From positions 17,551 through 81,550 of the forward strand of contig CAYYOW010000001.1 of assembly GCA_964473395.1 (NCBI GenBank): DNA of 64,000 nt, written 5' to 3'. Each line of letters opens with the position of its first letter. Position 1 is the stretch's first letter. Made by a program: the position numbers and the translations under genes. Below the pieces are notes generated by a model, which saw only the letters and a list, made by a program, of their open reading frames with translations, had not been told where the DNA came from and made no database searches. Positions 7,698 through 17,040 of this stretch are shown here, one piece after another. The DNA comes from Sulfidibacterium sp964473395 (GTDB taxonomy: Bacteria > Bacteroidota > Bacteroidia > Bacteroidales > F082).

Positions 7698-9626
7698 TTA
7701 CAACTCCAATTTCAGTTCGTTTGAGAGTCTTATACGTTCATCTTTTTGCCTGATTAGCGTTCTGTTATCAAGCAGCCATTCGATCACAGAGAGGATTTTA
7801 TCTTCCTCAAAATCAGGGATAAGGGGGATAATCTCATATAGGTGTCGGGCACTACCTGAAAGCATTGCCTTGAGTTTGGTTTCGATTTGCTCGAATTCAA
7901 GGGTATGAAGACCAGTTTCGTTTACCGAAAGGCAAACATCACAAATGCCGCAGCGATTTCCGCTGTCTTCTCCAAAATAGCGCAGCAGCTGGGTACTCCT
8001 GCATTCACGGTTGTTGGTTAGGAAATCGACCAAAGCATCCAGCCTCTGTGCCGCTGCATCTTTCAGGTTTTGGTAATTCTCTTTGGAAAATCCGATATTT
8101 GCAATCGGAAGTCGCACAGTATTATAGAAAATCTGCGGTTGAGACTTTAAAGGAAAATAGCTGAGAATATTTAGTTTGCTAAGATAAGACAAAGCGGCAA
8201 CAACTTTTTCCGGTTTCATGCCGGTACGTTTGGCAATTAGTTTTTCGTGAATATTCACATAATCGGTAAACAAGCCGCCATAGGAGCGTAGTATTTCTTT
8301 CAGTAGCCTTTCAAAGTTGGCGTTTTCCACAATAAATCGGTACAGTTGCTCATTGTTCAACATGATTTTCAATCGCGAATAGTGGCCTCCCGATTCATCA
8401 AAAGCAATAAATCCCTCTTTCTCTAATAGCTTAATGGTGTTGTAAGTGGTGAGTAACCCGAAACCATAATCATTAACAAAGTCTGTAATCTTAAAATTGT
8501 AGCCCATGTCTTTGCCGCTGCCTTCAGGAATATTAAAATAGTTTCCCAGTGCGTTGTATATATTCCGGATAGTCTTAATGTCAGGAAAAGATTCAGTAAG
8601 CTGTTTTTTGGCATGTCCAATATCCTGGTTATTGAAGAGGAGGAAGGCTACCGACGATTTTTCATCGCGCCCTGCCCGTCCGGCTTCCTGAAAATACGAT
8701 TCAAGGCAGTCGGGAAGGCTGTAATGAATGACTTGCCGCACATCGGGTTTGTCGATGCCCATTCCAAAAGCATTGGTAGCCACCATAACCCTGATTTGTC
8801 CCAGATTCCAGGCATGTTGCCGCTGGCTGCGCGTGCGGTTGTCAAGTCCTGCATGGTATGAAGTTGCTGCAATCTTGTTCTTAACTAAAATATCCGCCAG
8901 CTCCCTGGTCTTTTTCCGATTTCGCACATACACGATGGACGAGCCCTTTGAATTGGCCAACAAACGGAGAACACGGCTGGTTTTATCGCTCTCCTTATAT
9001 ACACGATACGCCAGGTTTCGGCGTTCAAAACTGCTTTTAAAGACATTCCTCTTTTTAAAGCGGAGCTTATCCATAATGTCTTCTACCACTCTTGGTGTTG
9101 CCGTAGCCGTTAAAGCAAGTACTGGAACCCGCGGGTAAAAACTCTTTATTTCAGCAATCCGCAGATAGGGCGGACGAAAGTTGTATCCCCACTGCGAAAT
9201 GCAATGTGCTTCATCCACAGCGATAAGGTTAACATCTATTTTAGCCAGCGCCATCTGGAAGGTCTGGTTAAGTAACCTTTCCGGAGACACATACAAAAAC
9301 TTGAGCTTATTATGAATGGCATTGGAATAGATAGATTCTATTTCGTTGTAATACAATCCGGTGTAAAGCGCTCTGGCCGGGATGTTCATTTTCCGGAGAC
9401 GGTCAACCTGATCCTTCATAAGAGCCAGCAACGGGGTAATAACGAGACAGCATCCCTGGTTTATCAATGCAGGTATCTGAAAAGTCAGTGATTTGCCGCC
9501 ACCTGTAGGCAGCAGGGCAAACGTGTCTTTCCCCGAAAGCACAGAATCGATAATCTCCTCCTGCATGGGACGGAAACTTGAAAACCCCCAGTATTTAGTC
9601 AATATTTCTTTTGCCTCTTTACTCAA
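7698..9626 (-). CDS. recQ: RecQ-family ATP-dependent DNA helicase
   Basis: A 3'-5' DNA helicase for recombination and replication repair. At 642 aa it has a full RecA-like core: Walker A in LLPTGGGKS (residues 39-45), DEAH box at 138-141 followed by the RecQ aromatic loop HCISQWGYNFRPPYL, and motif VI QEAGRAGRDEKSS. The RecQ C-terminal zinc domain is present with Cys in CRSTQLL and CGICDVCL. No HRDC domain is evident after the winged helix; the last 60 residues are a short different segment. The HD hydrolase gene lies 92 bp upstream on the same strand. Confidence 0.96.
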   Translation of the reverse strand: MSKEAKEILTKYWGFSSFRPMQEEIIDSVLSGKDTFALLPTGGGKSLTFQIPALINQGCCLVITPLLALMKDQVDRLRKMNIPARALYTGLYYNEIESIYSNAIHNKLKFLYVSPERLLNQTFQMALAKIDVNLIAVDEAHCISQWGYNFRPPYLRIAEIKSFYPRVPVLALTATATPRVVEDIMDKLRFKKRNVFKSSFERRNLAYRVYKESDKTSRVLRLLANSKGSSIVYVRNRKKTRELADILVKNKIAATSYHAGLDNRTRSQRQHAWNLGQIRVMVATNAFGMGIDKPDVRQVIHYSLPDCLESYFQEAGRAGRDEKSSVAFLLFNNQDIGHAKKQLTESFPDIKTIRNIYNALGNYFNIPEGSGKDMGYNFKITDFVNDYGFGLLTTYNTIKLLEKEGFIAFDESGGHYSRLKIMLNNEQLYRFIVENANFERLLKEILRSYGGLFTDYVNIHEKLIAKRTGMKPEKVVAALSYLSKLNILSYFPLKSQPQIFYNTVRLPIANIGFSKENYQNLKDAAAQRLDALVDFLTNNRECRSTQLLRYFGEDSGNRCGICDVCLSVNETGLHTLEFEQIETKLKAMLSGSARHLYEIIPLIPDFEEDKILSVIEWLLDNRTLIRQKDERIRLSNELKLEL

Positions 9627-9718
9627 AATTTTTTCTTTTTGCTAAGCGTTTATACTTCGGCTACCGCAAAGTACAGATGATTGAAAGGATAAAGATAAGA
9701 AAAATTAAGAAAAGGACA

Positions 9719-10978
9719 TCAATTTGTCTCAGACAGGACGACATCTTTCGGATAACACAAAAAATATTTGGTTGTAGGTTTGGATAACAGATTGATATTT
9801 AGCTGGTCAGACACTTCTGTAATATCTTTGACTGTACCATCCTTAAACAAAATGTTGATGTTATCGGCGCCGGGGTGATAGGTGTAATTGGCTGTTTTCT
9901 CAAAAAAGACAAAATAGTCTGTTTCGTCTTCTATAAGGTGGTATTTCTTCTTTGTCGCTTCTCTGATGGTATCGATTCTGTCCTGCGCAAAAGGCTCATT
10001 CTGCATTTCGATGCGAAACAGCCGGCGGTTGACCAATGCCCGGCTGAGTTGCGATAAGATTTTGTCAGGGTGCTGCATCCACAATTTCAGAGAGGTGTAA
10101 ATATCGTAGTCGTCCAGCAAGGCAAAATCTTCCAAAACATGACTATTTTCAAGAAAATGCTTTTCGCGGATATCGTTTTCCAGAAAAAATTGCAGGGCAG
10201 GGGTGGCTGCTTTCAGTGTTTTTCCGTTCATGGCCAGCCATTTGGCACGTTTTAGCAGGTGGACAGCCATATATTCAGCCACCAGCACAGTTTTGTGCAG
10301 ATAAACTTGCCAGTACATAATGCGGCGGGCAGTGATGAACTTTTCTACCGAGTAGATACCCTTATATTCAATAACCGGTTCATCGCCGGCAATTTGCAAC
10401 ATATTCAGCAGCCGCTCGTAGTTGATGGTACCTTCGGAAACGCCTGTGAAAAAGCTATCGCGTTTGAGATAATCCAGCCTGTCCATATCAAACTGACTTG
10501 TAATAAGTTTGTGCAGGAAATGTTTTTCATACCGGTCTCCAAAGATATCCAGTGCCATCTGCAGGCTACCGCCAAATTCTTTGTTCAGTTTCTGCATAAA
10601 CCATACGGAGATCTGCTCGTGGCCAACATGGTTCACAATGCTGTGTTCCAGCGCATGCGAATATGGTCCGTGGCCCACATCGTGCAGCAGCATGGCGACT
10701 TCTGCTGCAAGCTGTTCTTCCAGGGTAATTGTGTGTCCTTTTAACCTAAGCTCTGCTAATGCCTTTGTCATCAGATGCATGGCACCCAGCGAATGGTGAA
10801 AGCGGGTATGCAACGCTCCGGGATAAACCAAATGTGCCAGTCCCAACTGTTTTATGCGCCGTAACCGCTGGAAAACCGGATGTTCGATAATATCAAAAAC
10901 ACGGTCTCCGGGAATGGTAACAAAGCCGTAAACCGGATCGTTGAATATTTTGCGTTTGTTGACCTGTGTTTTGCTCAT
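9719..10978 (-). CDS. HD-domain phosphohydrolase (dNTPase/SAMHD1-like)
   Basis: A 419-aa HD-superfamily metal-dependent hydrolase of the dGTPase/SAMHD1-related type. The start at 10978 (MSKTQVNKRKIFNDPVYGFV) was chosen because the 147 residues before it in the open frame are low-quality sequence spanning the divergent promoter region. The metal site is visible: HTRFHHSLG (His57, His61-62), HD at 99-100 in LLHDVGHGPYSH, and a distal DMDRLDYLKRDS. IKQLGLAHLVYPGA is the usual lead-in. Substrate is not shown by sequence; homologues hydrolyse dNTPs. Divergent from porX. Confidence 0.88.
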   Translation of the reverse strand: MSKTQVNKRKIFNDPVYGFVTIPGDRVFDIIEHPVFQRLRRIKQLGLAHLVYPGALHTRFHHSLGAMHLMTKALAELRLKGHTITLEEQLAAEVAMLLHDVGHGPYSHALEHSIVNHVGHEQISVWFMQKLNKEFGGSLQMALDIFGDRYEKHFLHKLITSQFDMDRLDYLKRDSFFTGVSEGTINYERLLNMLQIAGDEPVIEYKGIYSVEKFITARRIMYWQVYLHKTVLVAEYMAVHLLKRAKWLAMNGKTLKAATPALQFFLENDIREKHFLENSHVLEDFALLDDYDIYTSLKLWMQHPDKILSQLSRALVNRRLFRIEMQNEPFAQDRIDTIREATKKKYHLIEDETDYFVFFEKTANYTYHPGADNINILFKDGTVKDITEVSDQLNINLLSKPTTKYFLCYPKDVVLSETN

Positions 10979-11078
10979 AATTTTTGTTAAATTTGTTTGC
11001 TCAGCTTCTTGCGTGAGAAGAAAAGCCGGAACTTTGCCATGAACGTTATACTCAAAGTGTTTCCGAACATCTCTGAAG

Positions 11079-11086
11079 CAAAGATA
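11079..11086 (-). promoter_or_regulatory. -7 box for the HD hydrolase gene
   Basis: Reads TATCTTTG on the minus strand, 100 nt upstream of the start codon at 10978. It lies inside the longer open frame and so argues against the long start. Confidence 0.45.
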
Positions 11087-11129
11087 GTCCTTAATATCGG
11101 ACAATGAGTACGAACAAAAATAAACGAAA

Positions 11130-12686
11130 ATGAATAAAACACGCATACTTTGGGCAGATGACGAAATAGTCATGCTGAAGCCACATATTATATTTCTGGA
11201 AGAAAAAGGCTTTGATGTTGTCGCCGTAAACAGTGGCAGTGAAGCGTTGGAATTGGTGATGGAAGAGAACTTCGATATTATTTTCCTGGACGAACAGATG
11301 CCCGGGTTGAGCGGCATAGAAGTATTGGAAAAAATTAAAGAGATACAGCCCAACATCCCCGTGGTGATGATCACCAAAAGTGAGGAAGAATCTATTATGG
11401 AAGATGCCATAGGCTCCAATATTGCTGACTACCTTATTAAACCAGTAAAACCCAGCCAGATACTACTGTCGCTCAAACGTAATCTGGAAAATAAGAAACT
11501 GACGAGCGAAAAGGCCTCACAAATTTATCAGCATGAGTTTCGCAGCATCAGCATGAAACTTCAGGGCAGGCTTTCCCCTGATGAGTGGACAGATGTTTAC
11601 AAAAAGCTGGTTAGATGGGATATTGAACTTGAGAAATCAGATGACGAGGGCATCAGCGAAGTTTTGAAAATGCAGATAAATGAAGCCAACACTGGTTTTG
11701 CAAAGTTTTATGAACGTAACTATGCCGACTGGTTATATGGTAATACGGAGGAAAAACCTATCCTTTCCCACACACTTATAAAAAGGAAGGTCTTTCCGAG
11801 GTTAGATGAGGGTAATAAGGTTTTTCTGTTGGTAATTGATAATCTGCGCTACGACCAGTGGAAGATTATCGAGCCTATGGTTGGTGAATATTTTCGCGTA
11901 GAAGAAGATGATTTATATTATGCCATATTGCCCACCACGACGCAATACGCACGCAACGCCCTGTTTGCCGGGATGATGCCTTTGGAAATCAGAAAACGTT
12001 TTCCCCGGCTGTGGAAAGATGAACACGAAGAGGGAACAAAAAATCAATTTGAAGCCGAGCTATTGGGTGAGCAACTAAAACGTTACGGAAAAAAAATAAA
12101 GTATTCTTACCATAAAATTCTTCGCCAGGAGGAAGGACGTAAACTGGTTGAAGACATTTCCAATCTTATGGAGTATGACCTCAATGTTATCGTGTACAAC
12201 TTTGTGGACATGCTTTCGCATGCACGTACTGAGATGGAAATTATCCGGGAGCTGGCTGATGACGAACCTGCTTACCGCTCGCTTATGAAGTCGTGGTTTG
12301 AACACTCCTCGCTCTTTGAAATTATTAAATATTTGTCAGGTAAGCAAGTCAAAATAATAATTACCACCGATCACGGTTCCATAAAGGTACAGCGTCCTGT
12401 GAAGATTGTTGGCGATCGTAATGTCAATACCAACCTGCGATACAAATTTGGAAAAAGCCTGAATTATAATAGCCGGGAGGTCTTTGAGATGAAAGACCCT
12501 GAAAAGTTTTTCCTACCCCGGCAGAACGTGAGTACCCGATGGGTTTTTACCCGTGGAACCGATTTCTTCGCTTATCCCAATAACTACAACTACTATGCTC
12601 GTTACTATTCCAACACTTTCCAGCATGGGGGCATCTCAATGCAGGAAGTTATGGTTCCCATTATTACATTGAGTTCCAAAGGGTGA
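11130..12686 (+). CDS. porX: PorX: response regulator with C-terminal PglZ domain, T9SS regulator
   Basis: A 518-aa two-part protein. Residues 1-120 are a CheY-like receiver with the acidic pocket WADDE, phospho-acceptor Asp54 in FLDEQMPG and Lys in IKPVKPS. A helical linker follows, then a PglZ domain of the alkaline-phosphatase superfamily from about residue 200, with metal-site stretches DNLRYDQWK, TTTQYARNALFAGMMP and TTDHGS. This architecture and these motifs are those of PorX, the regulator that with PorY and SigP controls T9SS genes; the PglZ part of PorX is reported to act as a phosphodiesterase. No sensor kinase is adjacent. It heads the operon porX-tsaE-ald; its TGA overlaps the tsaE ATG by one base. 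Confidence 0.95.
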   Translation: MNKTRILWADDEIVMLKPHIIFLEEKGFDVVAVNSGSEALELVMEENFDIIFLDEQMPGLSGIEVLEKIKEIQPNIPVVMITKSEEESIMEDAIGSNIADYLIKPVKPSQILLSLKRNLENKKLTSEKASQIYQHEFRSISMKLQGRLSPDEWTDVYKKLVRWDIELEKSDDEGISEVLKMQINEANTGFAKFYERNYADWLYGNTEEKPILSHTLIKRKVFPRLDEGNKVFLLVIDNLRYDQWKIIEPMVGEYFRVEEDDLYYAILPTTTQYARNALFAGMMPLEIRKRFPRLWKDEHEEGTKNQFEAELLGEQLKRYGKKIKYSYHKILRQEEGRKLVEDISNLMEYDLNVIVYNFVDMLSHARTEMEIIRELADDEPAYRSLMKSWFEHSSLFEIIKYLSGKQVKIIITTDHGSIKVQRPVKIVGDRNVNTNLRYKFGKSLNYNSREVFEMKDPEKFFLPRQNVSTRWVFTRGTDFFAYPNNYNYYARYYSNTFQHGGISMQEVMVPIITLSSKG

Positions 12687-13114
12687 TGAAAAAAGTACTG
12701 TTTTCTAAAGCCCCAGAAGATTTAATATTAGCAGCAGCTAAAATACTGGAGGAGATGAATTCGGAGCACATTTTCGCTTTTTATGGTGAAATGGGTGCCG
12801 GAAAAACTACGTTCATCAAAGCTTTCTGTCATGTTCTGGGCAGCAGCGATGTTGTGCATAGTCCCACATTTTCGCTTGTAAATGAATATGAAGACAAGAT
12901 GGGGAGAAGTCTGTATCATTTCGATTTCTATCGTATTAAAGATCTTGAGGAAGTATATGACATAGGATTTGAAGAGTATATTGACAGCGGAGACTATTGT
13001 TTTTTGGAATGGCCGGAACAAATTTCGGAACTTTTGCCCAAAATTTACGTATATATTTCAATTGAAGTAGATAAGGACGAAATACGAAAAATTACCTATT
13101 CACTGCAAAATTAA
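12686..13114 (+). CDS. tsaE: tRNA threonylcarbamoyladenosine biosynthesis ATPase TsaE
   Basis: The P-loop ATPase that works with TsaB-TsaD in t6A modification of tRNA. At 142 aa it is the usual size. Walker A is GEMGAGKTT (residues 34-42), followed by the family motif HSPTFSLVNEYE and the DFYRIKDLEEVYDIGFEEYI stretch, then LEWPEQ. The ATG at 12686 is used; a GTG one codon earlier is in frame. One-base TGATG overlap with porX indicates translational coupling; ald follows after 11 bp. The t6A partner tsaC lies at 48054-48629. Confidence 0.95.
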   Translation: MKKVLFSKAPEDLILAAAKILEEMNSEHIFAFYGEMGAGKTTFIKAFCHVLGSSDVVHSPTFSLVNEYEDKMGRSLYHFDFYRIKDLEEVYDIGFEEYIDSGDYCFLEWPEQISELLPKIYVYISIEVDKDEIRKITYSLQN

Positions 13115-13125
13115 ATTGATACACC

Positions 13126-14349
13126 ATGGTTGAAGAAGGAAAAACCTTTCTGAAATTTTCGGGAGATGAAGTGCTCATGCCGAGGGAGGAGACGCTGGAA
13201 CGGAGACCTCAGCAAAAGAAATTTATTATTGGTATTCCACTGGAGAAAGATGAAAATGAAAGGCGTATAGCCCTTGTTCCCAATGCAGTTGACCTCCTTG
13301 TGAAAAATGGTCATCAGGTTGTCGTAGAAGAGAATGCCGGTAAAGCAGCCCATTTTTCAAATGAAATGTATGCCGCTTCAGGTGCACAAATAACACAAAC
13401 GGCTGCCGAAGTGTGGCAATCAGATATCATTGTTAAAATTGCTGCACCCGATGCCGGCGAGATTGACCTGATGCATAAAAACCAAACTATTTTCTCAGCC
13501 CTTATGTCCCAAAGTAAAAGCACGGTTTTTTTCAAAAAACTGATGGAGAAAAAGGCGCTGGCTATTGCTTACGAACTGATAAAAGATAAAACGGGTGCTT
13601 TCCCATTGATACGCTCCATGAGTGAGATTATCGGTAACACCTCTATAATGGTTGCTGCCGAATATCTTAGCAGTCCTAAATATGGAAAGGGGGTGATGCT
13701 GGGCGGTTTTCCTGGAATAAGGCCATCAGAGGTAGTGATTATTGGCTCCGGAACGGTAGCCGAATATGCAGCCCGCACAGCCTATGGCATGGGTGCTCAG
13801 GTGCGTATTTTTGATGACTCAGTTTATAAAATGCGCGACCTGCAAAACAAACTCAAATTCAGAATCTCAACTTCTGTTTTACAGCCCATTCTGCTGCTGA
13901 AAGCGTTGAAAGAAGCAGATGTGGTCATTGCTGCAAAACATTCTTCCTCCGGACATTCTGCCTGTATTATCTCTTCGGATATGGTCAAACAAATGAAACA
14001 TGGTGCAGTGATAGTGGATGTGAGCATTGACCAGGGCGGATGTTTCGAAACTTCCCACCCTACATCACACCAGCATCCTGTGTTTCAGGAATATGGGGTA
14101 ACACATTATTGTGTTCCCAACATCGCTTCCAGGGTTCCCCACACCGCTTCTTACTCGCTTAGCAACCATCTTACCGGGCTGCTGTTGAAAATTGGCGAAA
14201 CAGGTAACATCAACCATTATATTAATCGCGACAAGCCTTTCAGCAAAGGCGTTTATATTTACAATGGCGCCCTCACCAACAAAAATATAGCCGATACTTT
14301 CAACCTCCCATTTCGAGATTTGGATTTGCTTACATCGGCACTGTATTGA
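13126..14349 (+). CDS. Alanine dehydrogenase / PNT-family dehydrogenase
   Basis: NAD-dependent oxidative deamination of alanine to pyruvate is the family reaction. The 407-aa protein has about 30 extra N-terminal residues before the AlaDh/PNT N-domain (GIPLEKDENERRIALVPNAV, with the usual ERR-AL-P signature). The NAD-binding Rossmann motif is VVIIGSGTVAEYAARTAYGM (about residues 204-223), and the later DVSIDQGGCFETS is the conserved active-site stretch. Its spacing to tsaE (11 bp) puts it in the porX operon. A PNT alpha-subunit-like protein is the only alternative, but no beta subunit is nearby. Confidence 0.88.
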   Translation: MVEEGKTFLKFSGDEVLMPREETLERRPQQKKFIIGIPLEKDENERRIALVPNAVDLLVKNGHQVVVEENAGKAAHFSNEMYAASGAQITQTAAEVWQSDIIVKIAAPDAGEIDLMHKNQTIFSALMSQSKSTVFFKKLMEKKALAIAYELIKDKTGAFPLIRSMSEIIGNTSIMVAAEYLSSPKYGKGVMLGGFPGIRPSEVVIIGSGTVAEYAARTAYGMGAQVRIFDDSVYKMRDLQNKLKFRISTSVLQPILLLKALKEADVVIAAKHSSSGHSACIISSDMVKQMKHGAVIVDVSIDQGGCFETSHPTSHQHPVFQEYGVTHYCVPNIASRVPHTASYSLSNHLTGLLLKIGETGNINHYINRDKPFSKGVYIYNGALTNKNIADTFNLPFRDLDLLTSALY

Positions 14350-14386
14350 AAATACTGAAATTATAACCTTGAGCTACGAAAACTAA

Positions 14387-14428
14387 TAACCTGAAACTGT
14401 GAGTAAAGCTTGTATCGAACTCAGGTTA
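14387..14428. repeat. Inverted repeat downstream of ald
   Basis: TAACCTGA (14387-14394) and TCAGGTTA (14421-14428) are perfectly complementary with a 26-nt loop. Placed in the ald 3' UTR, ahead of the terminator candidate. Function unknown. Confidence 0.35.
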
Positions 14429-14446
14429 ATAAAAATACTGTAAGAG

Positions 14447-14475
14447 AAAAGCCGCCCACTTTCCGGACGGTTTTT
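14447..14475. terminator. Candidate bidirectional terminator between ald and the DUF6263 gene
   Basis: AAAAGCCGCCC (14447-14457) pairs with GGACGGTTTTT (14465-14475) with one C-A mismatch and one G-T wobble. T-runs occur on both strands, as expected between convergent genes. Confidence 0.6.
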
Positions 14476-14497
14476 CTGCTTCATAAAAGAATAATGA

Positions 14498-15337
14498 TTA
14501 TTTCTTTTCCACGGTGGAGGTGATGGTGCTGCTGATGTCCATGGGGATTTCCATCCCGTTCTTTTCTACTTTCATTTTTATATCCTGTGTCAGGTGAGTT
14601 GACATTGTCCAGCCTGTTTTCGTGTCCACCACAACTTCCCCTGACTGGGTACCACTCAGGTTAATTGTCTGGCCTGCAACCTTATTCGCGGTTATAGTTC
14701 CTTCAATACCAATGGTTGCTTTTTTACCTGAAATTTTTTCAAGTGTATATTTTATATGAATTTTCATATTATCAGTTTTCATAGGCCTAATATCAGCTTC
14801 CCAGCTGTCGCCTACTTTCACTTTATGGTCGGGAAAAATGACGTAATTATTTCCGGATTTAATGTTTCCTGCAATTTTGTTGTTGTCCTTGAGCAAGGCT
14901 GACAAATCATAAGAAGAGATATTTCCGAGATGATCCATGGTAATACCGTATGGTTTTTTAATGATGTTATTCAGGGCATAGCCGATTTGTTTGCCACGGC
15001 CCGAAGCAAAAGTTGTGGAATCAGACGAATCATAATTTAAAACCTGCCCAAACATAGTTTGTTTCATGGCCAGTCTTTCCACCGTATTCGTAGTTTTGAT
15101 TTCTTTAGGTGTTACTTCACTAATTACAGAGGAAATATCTGTGGTAATAATCTGGCTCATCGAGATAGTCTGCCCCTGAGCCTCCATGTCCATCTCCTGG
15201 TTGGCTATCTGATGGCCGACAAATTTCTCTCCCTGCTTCATGTTGTATTTCAACAGGACTTTTCTCTGTGCATTGGCCTGCAGAGGAATAATCGGCAAGA
15301 CTAAAGCCAAAGCAATAAATAATTTAAGATTTTTCAT
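14498..15337 (-). CDS. Exported DUF6263-family protein
   Basis: A 279-aa periplasmic or surface protein with a signal peptide (MKNLKLFIALALVLPIIPLQ, cleavage near ANAQ). The mature protein is almost all beta strands and short repeats: LKYNMKQGEKFVGHQI, MSQIITTDISSVISEVTPKE, VGDSWEADI and GEVVVDTKTGWTMSTHLTQD. This pattern matches DUF6263, a Bacteroidota family of unknown function. It lies 37 bp downstream of dnaB on the same strand and may be co-transcribed with it, although no functional link is apparent. Confidence 0.75.
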   Translation of the reverse strand: MKNLKLFIALALVLPIIPLQANAQRKVLLKYNMKQGEKFVGHQIANQEMDMEAQGQTISMSQIITTDISSVISEVTPKEIKTTNTVERLAMKQTMFGQVLNYDSSDSTTFASGRGKQIGYALNNIIKKPYGITMDHLGNISSYDLSALLKDNNKIAGNIKSGNNYVIFPDHKVKVGDSWEADIRPMKTDNMKIHIKYTLEKISGKKATIGIEGTITANKVAGQTINLSGTQSGEVVVDTKTGWTMSTHLTQDIKMKVEKNGMEIPMDISSTITSTVEKK

Positions 15338-15374
15338 AATGTAATGTGATTATAATTAAATGAGTTTTAATAAT

Positions 15375-16892
15375 TTAGAATGGACTTTCTCCATTGTCAT
15401 CGTTCATGCGGGATGGGATAGTACGAATACCATTACCCGGATCATCCGGATTAAATTCATCGGTACCACCTGAAGGTGAAGCATCAAGTTCTTCAAATTT
15501 GGCAAAACGGTCAATAAACCGCAGGCGGACATTAGCCGTTGGTCCGTTACGATGTTTAGCAATGATAATTTCGGCAGCCCCTTTGGAAGGTTGGCCATCA
15601 TCAAACTGTTCAATACCATAATATTCTGGACGGTATATAAACATCACAATATCAGCATCCTGTTCAATAGCACCCGACTCACGCAAGTCGGACAGGATAG
15701 GTCTTCTGGAACCACCCGGTCGTGTTTCCACAGCACGGCTTAGCTGCGAGAGAGTAAGTACCGGCACATTCAGCTCTTTAGCCAGAGCTTTCAGCGAACG
15801 TGAGATGGAACTGATCTCCTGTTCACGATTTCCGCGATTATCACGCCCGAGCGTCATAAGCTGAAGGTAGTCGACAAAAACCATCTGAATGTCATGCTGC
15901 TGCTTTAGCCTGCGACATTTTGCACGCAGTTCAAATATGGAAAGGGCAGGGGTATCGTCAATAAAAATTTTAGCATCGGTAAGGGAGTGAATCTTTGAGT
16001 TCAGCTGATGCCATTCATACTCAGCCAGATCCCCTTTTTTAAGTTTGGAAGCCGGCAGTTCGGTTTCGCTCGATATAAGCCTGGTAACCAACTGTACAGC
16101 AGACATTTCCAAAGAAAAGACAGCAACCGGTTTTTTATATTCAACCGCAATGTTTCGCGCCATGCTGAGGGCAAAAGCTGTTTTCCCCATGGCCGGGCGT
16201 GCAGCAAGGATAATCAGGTCGGAATTTTGCCATCCGGTTGTAACTCTGTCGAGTGCAGCATACCCTGAGGGGACTCCACTGAAGTGTGAGTCAGAGTTCT
16301 TTGCGCTTTCGATGTCGGCAATAGCCTGCGTAATAAGTGACGGCATATCAGCAAAATTACGCCTCAAGTTAGCTTCAGAAACACTAAAAAGCCCCTGCTC
16401 GGCTTTGTCAAGCAAATCGAAAACATCTGTAGTATCCTCAAATGCATCTTTTATGATGTCGGAGGAAATAGTAATCAGCTCCCGCTGAATATGCTTCTGG
16501 ATAAGAATACGGGCGTGATATTCTACGTTGGCAGAAGAGGCTATGCGGCTGGTAAGCATGGTGATGTAGTAAGGACCTCCCACCATCTCAAGTTCACCGG
16601 TATTTTTTAGTTCATTGGTTACGGTCAGAATATCTACCGGCTCCGACTTGGCAAACAACCGGAGAATAGCAGCAAAAATCTTCTGGTGCACCTCTTTATA
16701 AAAGATTTCCGGCTTAAGAATATCAATTACGGTAGAAACAGCATCCTTTTCCAGCATCATAGCGCCCAGCACGGCCTCTTCCAGGTCTGTTGCCTGTGGG
16801 GGGACTTTACCATGTTCCAGGTAACTGTTGCTTACGGATTTAGGTGTAAAACCTTTTTTAACTTTTGTTTTTGTCTCTCCCGGCTTTTCCAT
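15375..16892 (-). CDS. dnaB: Replicative DNA helicase DnaB
   Basis: Hexameric 5'-3' helicase that unwinds the fork. The 505-aa protein has the N-terminal DnaB domain (PPQATDLEEAVLGAMMLEKD, residues 31-50) and the RecA-like C-domain with Walker A ARPAMGKTAF (231-240), VFSLEMSAVQLV, FVDYLQLM (Walker B) and SQLSRAVETR. The tail (from about 470) is polar and disordered, ending DDNGESPF. No intein is present. The only -7 box upstream ends 4 nt before the ATG, so the message may be leaderless. Confidence 0.97.
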   Translation of the reverse strand: MEKPGETKTKVKKGFTPKSVSNSYLEHGKVPPQATDLEEAVLGAMMLEKDAVSTVIDILKPEIFYKEVHQKIFAAILRLFAKSEPVDILTVTNELKNTGELEMVGGPYYITMLTSRIASSANVEYHARILIQKHIQRELITISSDIIKDAFEDTTDVFDLLDKAEQGLFSVSEANLRRNFADMPSLITQAIADIESAKNSDSHFSGVPSGYAALDRVTTGWQNSDLIILAARPAMGKTAFALSMARNIAVEYKKPVAVFSLEMSAVQLVTRLISSETELPASKLKKGDLAEYEWHQLNSKIHSLTDAKIFIDDTPALSIFELRAKCRRLKQQHDIQMVFVDYLQLMTLGRDNRGNREQEISSISRSLKALAKELNVPVLTLSQLSRAVETRPGGSRRPILSDLRESGAIEQDADIVMFIYRPEYYGIEQFDDGQPSKGAAEIIIAKHRNGPTANVRLRFIDRFAKFEELDASPSGGTDEFNPDDPGNGIRTIPSRMNDDNGESPF

Positions 16893-16896
16893 TTTT

Positions 16897-16904
16897 CAAA
16901 AATA
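16897..16904 (-). promoter_or_regulatory. -7 box abutting the dnaB start
   Basis: Reads TATTTTTG on the minus strand. Only 4 nt separate it from the dnaB ATG (16892-16890), so transcription from it would start at or near the ATG. No -33 match is seen. Confidence 0.4.
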
Positions 16905-17040
16905 CAAATTGATAGGCTCATGCTACCGATTGTTGATAAATAATTTTTAGATGCGGAACAACCGGTTCAATTTGTTTTTCGTTGTATGGTTGCCTGCATA
17001 GTGTTCCCGTCTATTCATTCCTTTCTTTTCACCATCAGAC

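Noticed and set aside
10259..10744. 161-codon open frame on the plus strand
   Set aside because: Antisense to the HD hydrolase gene, which has clear metal-site motifs.
10979..11419. 147-residue N-terminal extension of the HD protein
   Set aside because: Overlaps porX on the other strand and contains the -7 box; homologues begin at MSKTQ-like position.
14369..14383. TATAACCTTGAGCT resembling 17811-17823
   Set aside because: Only about 13 bases with one insertion; too short to call a repeat family.
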